Assembly: GCA_014529385.2 (NCBI GenBank)
Contig: CM043945.1
Span: forward strand, 93,938,612 to 94,002,611
Source: Adiantum capillus-veneris
Taxonomy: Eukaryota; Streptophyta; Polypodiopsida; Polypodiales; Pteridaceae
DNA: 64,000 nucleotides
Direction: 5' to 3'
Shown: positions 46,404-57,059 of the stretch, piece by piece
How positions within the stretch are numbered: the first letter of the stretch is position 1
Layout: every line of letters starts with the position of its first letter
Translations under genes and position numbers: made by a program
Notes under the pieces: model-generated
Seen by the model: only the letters and a program-made list of their open reading frames with translations
Told to the model about the DNA's origin: nothing
Databases searched by the model: none

Positions 46404-47726
46404 ATGGTGTCATCTTTGAGGGTTGGTCACCCAGTGGATATGGTGCCAATAGTTGAAGCTATGCTGGGAAAGAAGACGGAAGTGCAAGCATATGTGGATG
46501 GTGGTGCCCAAGTGTGTGTCATGACCGAGGCTATCATGAAGGAAGCAGGTGTTAAGATGTCAGTGAATGCTTCGATCGGTATGAGGATGGCCAACCACAA
46601 AAAGGCAAGGTGTCTTGGAATAGCTGAAGATGTGAAGATAAAAGTCTTGGAGATTGAGTGCTTGGTTGATTGCTACGTGATGCAAGCGGGTGATAATGCT
46701 TATCCGATCATTTTAGGGAGGCCATGGCTTATAACTCCTGGTTCTAAGAAAGATTGGGGCACGGGCTTAATCATCATCCCCGACAAAGAGAAAGGAAGGA
46801 CCATTGTCTACAACATGAAGACACACGAGAGCCGTACACAGCCCCTATTGGAGATGCAAGATACAGATTTGACAGAAACTACGTCATATGATAGTGATGC
46901 GTCATCTACGACATCAGAAGAAAGTGTAGAGGAAGGATTGATGCAATTATGTCTTGATCTTTTCGGGATAAGTGTTGAAAAGGAAGCATCAATGCATGAT
47001 GTGAAGGTCAAGGAGGAGAAGGATAGTCCAAAAGAAATTGTAGAGCCTGCCAAGGTGAATGTAAGGAGCATGCTAGGAGAGGACTTGACAGAAAAAGAAA
47101 AAAAGGAGTATGATGAAATGTTTACAGAGTTTCCAAAGCTATTCGCCACTGAATATACAGAGTTGCAAGGAGATAAAGCATTCGATCATAGAATCAATCT
47201 AAAAGAAGGTGCCAAGCCAAAGTTTCAAAAGCTTAGGAGGTTGGGGGTCATTCATGAGAAGGCACTTCATGAAGAGGTGACGAAGCTTTTGGAAGCAGAT
47301 TTCATCTTTCGAGTGGAGGAGTCTGAATGGGTCTCTCCAGTTGTTATTGTGCCCAAGAGGAACGGAAGATTTAGGATACGTGTTGATTTCAAACCTTTGA
47401 ATGCTGCAACAAAAAGGAATCATTATCCACTACCCTTTCTAGATGAAATCCTCTATCAGGTTGCAGGTCATGAACGTTACTCAATCATGGATGGATTTTT
47501 TGGCTAATTTTAGATCTTGATAGCGATTGAAGATCGATTGAAAACCACCTTCATTACTCCTTGGGGTTGTTTTGCCTACAAAAGAATGCCTTTTGGGCTG
47601 GTTAATGCATATGCTACCTTCCAAGGATGGATGAATAGAGTGTTTGGTCCCTACTTGGGTAAGTTCATTCGTGTTTTCATGGATGACATTGGGTGCTCAC
47701 CACATCGAATCTTTTTCCTGATGTAG
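46404..47726 (+). pseudogene. pol: E4 protease and reverse transcriptase, truncated
   Basis: Protease: VQAYVDGGAQVCVMT (active site D-G-G where D-T/S-G is expected) and AYPIILGRPWLI. RT: ESEWVSPVVIVPKRNGRFRI, RVDFKPLNAATK, YSIMDGFFG, then a stop at 47506, then WGCFAYKRMPFGLVNAYATF and IRVFMDD with the catalytic Asp pair. Immediately after, the sequence jumps to the end of RNase H: a deletion removes RT thumb, connection and most of the Ty3-type RNase H. The copy is inactive. Confidence 0.82.
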
Positions 47727-48430
47727 TACAACATTTGAAGCCTAGCAAGCGCATCTTAAAGTGGAATTTGGAGCTTCAAGAGTATGAGTTTGAGTTTAAA
47801 GTGGATCATTCTGTTAAAGCTCACTTGGCAGACATAGTGGTACATAAGGGGGGGGAGCTTCCATCTTACCCAAGGGTTGACAAGGATGATCATGAAGAGG
47901 AAGTAGATATTACAGATGCGTATACAATGATGTTTGATGGTGCATACTGGAAAGTTCTTCAAAAGGCAAGTGGTGGGGTAGTGATTAAGAACCCAAGAGG
48001 CGATGTAATCTTTTCTAGAGCTTATGATCTTGATGAAGCTGAAAGTAACAATGAGGCCGAGTACCTCACGCTTTTCTTTGGGTTGAAGCAGTGTGTTGAG
48101 TTTGGACTGAAGAGGGTCATTGCAAAAGGGGATGCATTGCTAGTCATGAATCAGTTGCTTGGTTTGTGGAATGTTAAGAAAGACAATTTGAAGAAGTGGT
48201 TCTATGGCATCAAGAAGCTTTTGCATGAGTTTGAGAAGATACAGTCTAAGCATGTTCCTCGTGAGCAGAATAAAGAAGCTGATGAGTTGGCTAGGGATAA
48301 GTTGGATGCCTTGGTAGCTCCTTTAAAGGTCAAGGAAGCCTTGTATGCAGGAAGGGAATCATTGCAAGATGTAGAAGTATTTCTTGGTAAAGGGCAATGT
48401 CCAGAGGGCATGTCAAAAGTTCGGCATTAG
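47720..48430 (+). pseudogene. E4 second RNase H (Tat-type), open frame
   Basis: Starts in the remnant of the Ty3-type RNase H (LELQEYEFEFKVDHSVKAHL then ADIVVHK), then a complete second RNase H domain: TMMFDGAYWKVLQKASGGVV (first Asp), AESNNEAEYLTLFFGL (Glu), VIAKGDALLVMNQL (second Asp), PREQNKEADELAR (last Asp). All four D-E-D-D residues are kept. This extra domain, of the archaeal/plant cellular type, is the known signature of the Tat lineage. The short, defective Ty3-type RNase H before it fits the dual-RNase H arrangement. Confidence 0.82.
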
Positions 48431-48460
48431 AGAATAGTTGCAAAAGCAAGAAACTACATA

Positions 48461-49651
48461 TTGGTAGGTGAGGATCTCATGATTTATGGCAAGGATAGAA
48501 TTTTGAGAAAAGTGCCGTACAAAGAAGAGATAGGCTTGATTTTGGAGCACTGCCATGAAGAAACAGGCCATCAAGGCAAGGATCAGGTTGTCTTTTGTGT
48601 TTTAAGAGCAGGTTACTATTGGCCCTCTATGACGAGAGATGCTTATTTTTGGTGCAAGTCATGCCATGAATGCCAAGTGTTTGCAAATCGGAAGCCTTTG
48701 GCTGAGCCTTAGAAAGCTATAATGTCTTTTGATGCATTTGCAAAATGGGGAGTAGATGTTGTAGGTCCAATGCCAAGAACCAACAATGGCAAAAGGTATA
48801 TCCTTGTGGCTGTGGACTATTTGACAAAATGGGTTGAGGCAAGAGCAGTAAAAGATGTAACAGCAGGAAGAGTGGTCTCTTTTTTATATGAACAGGTGTG
48901 TTGCAGGTTTGGAGCTCCTGTGGTTATCATTTTTGATCGTGGACCAGGGTTTAGGGGAAAACTTGTTGCTGCTCTCATGGAGAAATTGAAAATTCAGCAT
49001 AGGCATTCTTCTCCTTACTACCCACAATGCAATGGGTTGGTTGAGAAGTGCAATGGTCAAATTGTGAAGATGCTATCAAAGTATGCTAGAGAGCATCCTA
49101 AAGAGTGGGACTTGGACTTGGAAAAGTGTTTGTGGGCTTATAGAACTGCCTATAGAGTGTCAACACAGTTTACACCATATGAACTTGTTTATGGAAAGAA
49201 AGCTCTTATGCCCATACAAGTGCAGCTGGATGCCTTGAAGTTGTTGTGAAGAATGCAAGGTGAGCATAGTGACAAGCTGCAAGAAAGAATTCTTTCTCTA
49301 GAGTTGTTGCGAATGAATAGAGAGAAAGCCAGTGATTATTATCTTCAACAAGTAGAAACAAGGATGGAGAAAATGAATAAGAGGCTTCCAAAGAAAGAGA
49401 TCAAAGAGGGAGATCTGGTGATGAAGTATGATTCTCGCTTGGACTTTACTTTTCAGAAGAAATTGAGGGACAAATGGTTGGGTCCATACAGAGTGAAGCA
49501 TGTATTTTCTAATGGCACCTATGAGTTGGAAAAATTGTTTGGTGAACGTTTGTGCTATAGAATAAATGGTTATAGACTGAAGAAATATTTTGCAAGGAAT
49601 GTGGTTCCAGATGCAAATAGTCTCTTGGTTGAGCATAAATGCTCTACCTAG
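48461..49651 (+). pseudogene. pol: E4 integrase
   Basis: HHCC region HCHEETGHQGKDQV and CKSCHECQVF; a stop at 48710; core KWGVDVVGPMP (first Asp), VVIIFDRGPGFRG (second Asp, usual S-D-R-G is F-D-R-G), YPQCNGLVEKCNGQIVK (Glu). A stop at 49247 separates the C-terminal part, which is open 49253-49651 with DKWLGPYRVKHVFSNGTYEL (GPY module). No chromodomain. Confidence 0.82.
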
Positions 49652-49665
49652 AGGGTGGACAATGA
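49650..49665 (+). other. E4 polypurine tract (weak)
   Basis: AGAGGGTGGACAATGA-type sequence before the LTR; only about 11 of 13 bases are purines. Confidence 0.4.
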
Positions 49666-50887
49666 TGATAGACCGCTTTTAGCGTGTACAAAGTAGCGTT
49701 TATATGCATGTTCATATGTACAAAAAGATGTAAATACATGCATTTGGGAGCTTTGCAAGGTGGTTTCAAGTTCGGAAAAAGGTGCAACGTGTGCACATTG
49801 TAAATATGCGTGCTTGCGTGTCGGCAGTCGAGCATACGTACATGCCCGGATAGGGTATCGGGGCCTTGGATATGGTTCTAGGTGGCTTATTTTGGCTCTA
49901 TATAATGTGTTTGAGCTTTCTATAATGTAAATATTGCACGTGACAAGTGTGGGTACTCTCATCCTGCTCGAGAAGTTTGACACATGCGATAACTATCTAT
50001 TTACGGCGCCTGATCTGCGGTGATACGTGCATCGCCCTAGAAGTGGTAAAAAATGGAATGTGGGGATGTGAAAATGTGCTTTGGGTATCTAGGATCAAGC
50101 ATAAAAAATTTGGTGAATTTTGGAGTTCGTTTGGGATTTTTCCTACGAAAAATGCCCGCCAGGGGTCAAAACTGGCCAAAACTGGGCCAAAAAAGGTCAA
50201 AAAATGGTAAAAAAAGGTGTGTAATGGCTTGAAATTTCCACATCAATGATGCTGCCATGAGTGCTTGGGATGAAGGAGCATTTTGGAAGACAATTTTGGG
50301 CACTTTCACCTCTCTGTGTGGGGAAGGAAGCAGGGTTCCTACAGGTGGTCTAGTGTAGTCCCGTTGCGTTTCTGTCCTGTTTTCGAGTGTATGGAGGAGT
50401 GAATGACAGCTTTCTGTCTTCAATTTTGCACTTGGGAGAGTCTATGGAAGTTCTAAGGTTTCCATGGATGTGTGTGTGCAAGGAATTGAGGGAAGAAGGT
50501 GCGGCTTTTTGCAAGACTATGTGACCCTGTATCGGTGCCATTAGGGTTGGTGCTACTCCAAAGAGTCCAACAGAGTGGAGTTTGGTGAAGCTTTTGCAAT
50601 GGTTTGAGAGTGGCCTTTTGTGGCTAGAGTTTTTGGGTTTTTCTTGTATATTTTGGTCACCATCAAGCATGATATCCAAGGTTGATCACCTCGACTCACC
50701 TTGTAGTGTCTGCGGGCAGGCAAGGGCATGTAGGTCGAGGCATTTGGAGTTTGGATTGATCTTGTGGGTAGAATTTTTAGGGAGCTTTTGAGTGGTGGTG
50801 AGTGAGGTAAGGAATTTAAGTAAATTCCTTGTATTGTGTTGAGTTTTATGGGTGTGTGAGTGTGCTCACGACATCTTTTGCTCCATC
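49666..50887 (+). repeat. E4 3' LTR
   Basis: Begins TGATAGACCGC, TATATAAT at about 49899. Its last base A (50888) is shared with the AACGT target duplication, so the end is 50887 or 50888. Confidence 0.88.
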
Positions 50888-50892
50888 AACGT

Positions 50893-52560
50893 CCTCAAAG
50901 AAAATTTACAGGAGTCAGAAAGTTTCAATGCCATTTGTGAAGATACCATCAATGTGTTTCTTGAAGATGTCAATGATAGAGATGAACAAATCCAGAGGTT
51001 GCTGGCAGAAAATCAAGATGCCCTGGAGACAGTCAAAAATTTACAAGTCATAATTGATGACTTACAAATTGAAGTGAAGGATTTGAGAGCAGTAACGGAC
51101 ATACAGGCAAGGGAGATAGAAAGAGCAAAGAAACAAAAGACGCTGCTACCAGCAACACCAGTGGTCCAACCGCAAGAAGACATGGAGGCACTGAAGAGAG
51201 AGCTGGAATTGGAAAGAAAATAGAGGTTAATGATATCTGAAAGTGCACTTAGAGCTGAGGATCGGTTGCAAAGGCAAATCTCGGATTGCAAAGTGAACAA
51301 CAACAAGGACCAGCTCAGGACAGTGAAATAGAAAGCCTTGTTTCCAAGTCCATCAAGGAAGAAAATGAGAATCTTCACAACAGAGTAAAAGAGTTAGAAG
51401 AGGCTGCAGCCCAAAAGGTGATGGAATTTCAAACACTCCAAATCAATAATCGAACAATGGCTACACAAATTGCAAGTCTCCAAACTGCAAGCAAACCCCA
51501 CGCGTAGGTGCGGGTGCACATGGTGCAAGCGGCCACGGATTTGGCTGGCCTGGCAGAACTATATGGAGGTGATGATGACTATGAGGAAGGATCAGAGGAC
51601 CATGGGGCCCCTGATACATAGAATGATCAGGTTGGCTCCAACAACCAAGAAGAAGACGAAGATTCAATCACAAAACTTGAAAAGCAGAAGCTGGCCGAAG
51701 AGATGGAAAAGAAGTCAGATATGATGTGGTACAAGGCCATGAAACTAGAGAAGGAGATGCTACGAGGACTCTCCAAATCAGGCAAGATAGCAACAAAGCT
51801 ACGGGAAGAGTGGAATGCCTCGATGTTATCCTATGCTCTGTTGAAATATGAAACACTGACACATCAACGGCAACTAGAAAAGGAAGAACAAGTGCCACTA
51901 TTTGAAGGAGAATTATAGGTTCGGGAACAACAAAGCAGAATCATAGATAGCCAGCCAAAGTGGGAGGTGTCAGTGGCTTTTGGATCATCCTAACAACCTG
52001 ATCCACTTAGTCAATTCACCACCTGAGCTCAGAGATGATTGAATGTTTTGCCAACACTAAGAACTTATACTTACAGCCAACATAAAGCCTTACAAAGCAG
52101 AAATCCCACATGGCTGAACTATCCAGTTTTTCCAGGACCGGCTGAAGGAGAGAGACTATCTGGTTCTTACATGGTGAAAATCCTTCAGGGCACCATTGCG
52201 GAATTTGGAGACTCTCACGACCTGTCCTGGAAAATGCTTTGTAAAATAGCTCGGACGTTTTTGGCCTGTCTCATAGCGTTTTCAAAAAGCTGGAGTTCAG
52301 AGTTCATGAATACGGAAAGAAACATATCAGAGCTATCATATGATCTAAGTGGGCCACCTACAGAGCCAGGTTTGTACGCATACTTCAGACGGCTCATGTT
52401 TTTGCCCAGCTACCATCTTCAGACATTCGAAGAAGCATTTTACACCAGCTTCTTCATGTACAAGTCACGAATTTTTGGGCCATTAATGGCGAGCGAATCC
52501 ATGATCAGATACGATGCATTTCTACATCAAATAAACCAGGAAGAAAGGCAAAGACATTGA
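50893..52560 (+). pseudogene. E2 aORF, 3' part: coiled coil and conserved C-terminal domain
   Basis: Continues the coiled-coil frame after the E4 insertion (LLAENQDALETVKNLQVIID, heptad Leu), with stops at 51221 and shifts at about 51330 and 51500. The C-terminal domain at 52039-52560 reads NPTWLNYP, YMVKILQGTIAEFGDSHDLS, KMLCKIARTFLACLIAF, LSYDLSGPP, YFRRLMFLPSYHLQTFEEAF and SRIFGPLM. This aligns block by block with E5 (RPTWLNYP, YMVKTLTGSM, HDLS, LCYDLS, MFLPSHNMLAFEEAFYT). A hydrophobic stretch (FLACLIAF) is too short for a confident membrane segment. Function unknown. Confidence 0.72.
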
Positions 52561-52594
52561 AGACAAAGCCAGTCATGTCGTGGTAGACATGAAC

Positions 52595-52609
52595 TGGGGG
52601 GGGGGGGAG
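52595..52609 (+). other. E2 terminal polypurine tract
   Basis: A run of 13 G then AG immediately before the LTR TG. Confidence 0.85.
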
Positions 52610-53148
52610 TGTTGGATCCCAACAATGATATAAATCCCCTTTGTAATGACTATCAAATTCCCTTTGTAATGCCAATGATGTCTACTGTCTTTATCCAATT
52701 GTTTGGATTATGTATAGATTTATTAGTTGATCGGGATGCAATGCGTTTCCACTTTGTAATTATGATGAGTAGAACTCAATTAAAACCCCATGTACATTTT
52801 GAGCTAAGGTGACTAAAGTATAAAGGTCACCTTAGAACCATTTTTGAATAACATTATTTTTCATTAATTCTGCGTCATACGAGTCTGAGAGAGTGAGAGA
52901 GAGAGTGTGATCTTATCCTCTTCGCTACACGCATCTCCCTCATCAGAGCGACACACCATGACGTTAGCCTCTCCAAGAGCTACGCGCCCACGCCATGCAT
53001 TCGCATCTTCGAGCTGTTCGCGAGCGATCCTTCCACGAGCTTGTTTTGCTTGTAAGTAGCACAAACAGTGTCTGTTTTCAACAATCAAGTACTTTATGGA
53101 ACGAGGGAGAGATTAGCTACGCATAGATACTCATAGACTTAGGTTCCA
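52610..53148 (+). repeat. E2 3' LTR, truncated or internally deleted
   Basis: Aligns with 27133-27660 of the 5' LTR and then loses similarity. The last 370 bp of the LTR are missing. A short CTCTACTACA before CATAC at 53158-53173 might be the residual LTR end plus target duplication (5' side CATAT), but this is weak. Confidence 0.85.
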
Positions 53149-53220
53149 CACCTCAATACTCTACTACACATACAGGTCCGTTGTACACAACACAGAGAGA
53201 GACAGAGAGAGGTGACATAC

Positions 53221-53301
53221 CTTTGTGGGAGAATGTCGGGTCTTTGTGGAGGAGACTTGTTGGGCTGCATTCCTTGGGCTATTTCTTAGGTTTCTATCCA
53301 T
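53221..53301 (-). pseudogene. Probable exon 1 of the minus-strand phosphatase-like gene
   Basis: On the minus strand an ATG at 53301 opens 27 codons (MDRNLRNSPRNAAQQVSSTK...), basic and Ser/Thr-rich, ending in CCCACAAAG followed by GTATGT, a strong 5' splice site. The next exon on this strand left of E2 starts at about 27098. Without E2 the intron would be only about 100 bp, like the other introns here. The link between exon 1 and the rest is inferred from strand, splice phase (0) and position. Confidence 0.5.
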
Positions 53302-54536
53302 AGCGAAGGATAAGAAGCGTGCACAGGGGGATTTAGAGTGAGCTGAGAAAGGCGCAGAAGGAGAAAGGCACAGAGATATGGAGAAGTACAGTCATGAAAA
53401 CACTTCAGATTGAACATTCGTCTGACGTGGGCTCCACACGTGTTTTTGAATCCTCCACACGATTTTTAGTATTTTGTATCCTCCACATGAGTATTTAATT
53501 CAAACAATTCTTGCCCATAACACCAGTTTCATACCCCCTAAATTTTAAGCCTCGAAAAGCAACTTTCAACCGGTTAAAACCGGGCCACCTATTCATGCAT
53601 CCACCTAAGTGTTTTTATTGCAAGGTTATGAGAAGGAAGTTGATTGAGATGTTGTTGGTGTGTTTTCTCTCATATAGTGGAGAAATATTTGAAGATATTA
53701 TGTGTCATGGGTGCCATGATTGCTATTGGTGCTTCTCGTTTGAAAGAAATGTGTCAAGGTATTTTAGTATACCAACCAATAACCGATCAAACGAGATATC
53801 TTACACTCATTTCCATAGTTATATTTTGTTCACAAATCTATGGAAGCAGTTCAAAATAGAGAAGGATGGAATTCAAGTTTTTTACTGTTGTGACACTTAT
53901 TTAAATGTCAAACATGAATATGACCTCTGCTGACTTTCATAATATCACTGTGACTAGAATGTATCTACTCCAGCATACTTTTTGAGATTTATAAGGTTTC
54001 AAGTAATGTATTGTTCAAAGGTCACATTTGTGGACATTTAGTTTGTTAAAATTTGGCTGGTGTAAAGTGTAAGAAAATAATTTCATGAAGTTGTTAAAGT
54101 CCATAAGACTTTTTTGTGGGTTTTCTAATTTGAGAATAGTTATTGATGGGTAGAATTAAGTTTTGGGAAGATCATCTCCTTTAAGTTGTCAATGTCCAAA
54201 AATGAGGGATTCCTAATTGGAAATATTACCAACATGAAAAAATAAGTTTTCTACTACTTTTCCCTCATGAAGATCATGTGTGAAAGTTCACTAATAAGGG
54301 TTTTCGGATGCCCATGTGGGGTCATAAAAGTCCCTACAAAGCCAAAAACTTCCTCTTTGAGAAGGGACTTTTGTTTGGGGGAAAAATATCCCACTAAGGG
54401 AATCTAATTGTCCTATGTGGGAGAGGAAACTTCCTTTAGGGAAACACATGGGACAATATAATACCATGTGTGAAAGTAATTTGGGAAACTACATGCAAGA
54501 GAATTTAGCTACATGTAAGAGCATTGGCCAATGCTC
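53302..54536. other. Upstream region of the minus-strand gene and unassigned sequence
   Basis: The first 150-200 bp right of exon 1 would be the promoter and 5' UTR of the minus-strand gene. A 140-codon frame at 53511-53933 has no recognisable motif and a competing 71-codon frame at 53644, so it is not called. AT-rich, with short purine-rich inverted segments at 54320-54470. Confidence 0.4.
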
Positions 54537-54786
54537 TATTGGGTTTCCAAGCGCAAGGGGTGTCTAGCTCGTGGGAACACTGCTTATCACATGCAGTTGC
54601 AAGTTAAGTTTGCATGACAGGTTTGGCTATATATTGTAAGGTATATTTACAAAGGAGTTAATACAAAAGTATAGCGTGTACTTTATCTTTTTAAGCTATC
54701 AAATTATGTCTCTCGCTCAGGTTGTGCACCACCCTTCTTGCCATGCTTCCTTCTTGGTGGCACCTGCCATAGCTGTGAGCTCATCA
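54537..54786 (+). repeat. Copia-type element 5' LTR (250 bp)
   Basis: Starts TATTGGGTTTCCAAG (3' copy TGTTGGG, so the second base is mutated) and ends CTCATCA. Contains a TATATATTG stretch at about 54630. Confidence 0.85.
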
Positions 54787-54788
54787 CT

Positions 54789-54800
54789 TGGTATCAGAGC
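54789..54800 (+). other. Initiator-Met tRNA primer-binding site
   Basis: TGGTATCAGAGC, the classical plant Copia PBS, 2 bp after the LTR end. Confidence 0.92.
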
Positions 54801-55872
54801 CCGGGTGGGCCACCAAAGCAAGGCAAGGTGATCCTTGGCACTGTCAAGCAGAGGTTCTATTGAAGAGCCTTAGGGCGTCTCAAAAGGCAAGCTCCTACAT
54901 GTGCCTATCAACAGGGGTTTTGTTGAAGTGCTGGAGGCAGTGAAGACGTAGGCGTCTCAAGAGGGGGCCATAGGCGCAGATAGTTGGGAGACGGCTGCAT
55001 ATCAACACGATGATGAAGACAGTTGGGAGCCGAGTGCATATCAACAGGCTACCCCTAACAAGGTTGATTCGTTGTAGGTGGACACGCAGTTTAGGCTACC
55101 ATATAAAAACGCAGCAACAAACAACTAAGCTAGTCAAGGCTGTGCTTCACAGAACCGTTTGTTTTCCAGGAGGGAGTTGATTTTCTGCATACCATAGACT
55201 CGTTATTTTTTAAAAGTTTTTTTATTAGAAATATCCTATTGAAGCTAGGGTTCACACATAAGGCCACGGTTCTCTTACATATCAAAAGCGATGTCGATAG
55301 TTGGACATTATTCAAGGGCAATCACACAAAGCGAGTGTTTCTTCGACCTTTCTTTGGCAATGAAAATCTTTCCTACCTGATATCACCAAAATTGATCCAC
55401 ATTTTGCTATGATGCTTTCTCGATAAGGAGTTTATCAAAACGTTGCAGTTCATTGCGCTCGCACAACTAATTGAAGATAGTGCTATGTCTACAAGATGCA
55501 ACTACAGACTGCCTTCAAAGAAAATTTTCATTGAGCACTCGGTCCATCACCAACACAACGTACAAAAAGTTTTTTTCATTGTTAAGTGTCATAGGTTTAT
55601 TTCCAATTTGGTATGTTGTCAATATCAATTTCAAAGCTTTGTTTTAGCCTCTCAGTTGTCGGTTACTGTCATGCTAAAAACTTTGTACGGGTTATAAACA
55701 CTGCCACAAAAATAAAGTGTTAAGACCACCCTTTGTTGTTTTGGTTGGGTTCTGGTATGTCTCACACTGATGGTTGTTGTTTTGGGGGGTTTCTACTCAT
55801 GGTTTCAGGTGATTGGACTCTGCCATGGTCTGTATCAAGTCCATAGTCAGTGGTTTGGGCTTGAGGGGGGGG

Positions 55873-55992
55873 TGTTGGGTTTCCAAGCCCAAGAAGTGTC
55901 TCATTCGCGGGAACACTGCTTGTCACATGTAGGCAGGTTCAGTTGCAAGTTAAGTTTGCATGGCAGGTTTGGCCATAGCTGTGATCTCATCA
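55873..55992 (+). repeat. Copia-type element 3' LTR, internally deleted (120 bp)
   Basis: Shares both ends with the 250-bp 5' copy (TGTTGGGTTTCCAAG ... CTCATCA) but lacks about 140 bp in the middle; the junction lies at GGCCATAGCTGTG, where both flanks share GG(C)(C/T)ATA. Confidence 0.85.
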
Positions 55993-55997
55993 TGCTC

Positions 55998-56902
55998 TTG
56001 CATGTAGCTAAATGTGACAAGGGCTTTCTGATGGCATCTTTTGATGCCAAAAGGCCCAATCAAAATCAGACTTTTTTACTGCAAGCGACGTACCATCAAA
56101 CGGGAGGTTCTCAAACTTGAAAAAACAAGTGAAGTGCATAGTCTTGCTGCATGACCGCATAGAGAATCCCCCCAATATAGGGCAAAAAGTTGCCGACTAA
56201 GTGTAGGTCCTTAGAGCGCCTGTCCATACAGCACCCAAAATTGCCATTGTGCAGAGGTCCGTGGTTGCGTTTTGTTCCGCATACAATCCCATAGCGCAGC
56301 AAGCAACCAGTTGACGAACGCTGATTCGTACTAGCTGTTGATACTGTCCGGTCCCTGTGCTACCTGCAGTATCCAATTTATCGCCTGTTGACGGTGCGGA
56401 GGCGCTTTCAATTCTAGAGGGTGGTCGAAACACCCTCCACCCAAGAGGCGAAACCTTTCCCCCCTTTCTTTCAGCGGCGATCTCATCAGTGTATGGGATT
56501 TGCCTTAACTTTTGGATGGCCTTCCAAAACCACTACTAGAGGGCCTATGGGCAGGCGCTCTTAGTATCTGCTAGGAGCACGGGGGCTGGCTCTTCCATTG
56601 TTAGTAGGTGCAACCAAGTTTGGGACACCTTTAGCGGCTACTGCTGCACACCCCTCATTGATGCAGAAGCTAATCGATCCCCCGCTTGTCATCGTGAATA
56701 TATATGGGAGCCTTGCCAAGTCTCCCTTATATAATAATATGCAGCATGAGGGCTCTGCTGCTACAGTGCAGATGATATACTACAGCTTTGGTGATCGCGT
56801 GCTCACTGGCTGTTGGACCTTTCTAATTAGGAGAGAGTGAAAAATTAATTAATATTGCTGGGTGGGAAGGATGACATAAGCCCTTTGGATGCATCAATGA
56901 AT

Positions 56903-56945
<43 letters not shown>

Positions 56946-57001
56946 GGGGAGGGAGGGAGGGAGGGAGATTGCTGACCACTGAATACTTAATTTCTATAGA
57001 G

Positions 57002-57059
<58 letters not shown>

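Larger units (their letters stand above)
43743..50887 (+). mobile_element. E4: Tat-type Ty3 retrotransposon nested in E2
   Basis: Flanked by matching LTRs (43743-44975 and 49666-50887/50888) and a 5-bp duplication. Order: LTR, PBS, gag, protease, RT, remnant of the Ty3 RNase H, second RNase H of the type known from the Tat lineage, integrase, purine tract, LTR. Identity between the LTRs is about 96-97% by eye, with a few indels. It inserted in the coiled-coil part of the E2 aORF after E2 was in place. Confidence 0.88.
27133..53148 (+). mobile_element. E2: giant Tat/Ogre-like Ty3 retrotransposon with nested E4
   Basis: Bounded by LTRs that match each other (27133-28030 and the truncated 52610-53148; about 95% over 530 bp by eye). 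Without the nested E4 it is about 18.9 kb. Order: LTR, tRNA-Asp-type PBS, leader with palindrome array, ORF1, gag, protease, RT, RNase H, integrase, second protease-like ORF, internal purine tract, second leader with the same palindromes, aORF, purine tract, LTR. An ORF before gag and very large size are known for Ogre elements of the Tat lineage; the second protease-like ORF, second leader and aORF are not part of the canonical plan I know. It lies in the first intron of the minus-strand phosphatase-like gene, antisense to it. Confidence 0.85.
54537..55992 (+). mobile_element. Small Copia-type LTR element (deletion derivative)
   Basis: 5' LTR 54537-54786, PBS TGGTATCAGAGC at 54789-54800 (initiator-Met tRNA type), purine tract TGAGGGGGGGG at 55862-55872, 3' LTR 55873-55992. 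Target duplication TGCTC at 54532-54536 and 55993-55997. Total 1456 bp; no gag or pol. The PBS type points to Copia mobilisation, and the size is close to TRIM-like derivatives. The interior (54801-55861) has one 92-codon frame without ATG (55134-55409) that could be captured host sequence. Confidence 0.85.

Noticed and set aside
42034-52560. aORF as an envelope glycoprotein
   Set aside because: Position fits, but no signal peptide, no clear transmembrane segment and no Cys pattern; left as an unknown protein.
53158-53173. Residual E2 LTR end plus CATAC target duplication against CATAT on the left
   Set aside because: Four of five bases in AT-rich DNA and no continuous LTR homology; too weak to call.
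19400-53540. Terminal inverted repeats joining the DDE-like and phosphatase-like genes into one transposon
   Set aside because: A faint match between GGTTTTATAACTGG near 19424 and the reverse complement of CCGGTTAAAACC near 53570 is too short and imperfect; only the shared internal repeats are reported.
53511-53933. 140-codon frame as a gene
   Set aside because: No motif, Cys/His/Phe-rich translation of AT-rich DNA, competing frame of similar quality.
56598-56840. Resemblance of YGSLAKSPLY to potassium transporter (HAK/KUP) start
   Set aside because: Only about ten residues resemble the family motif and the continuation does not match.
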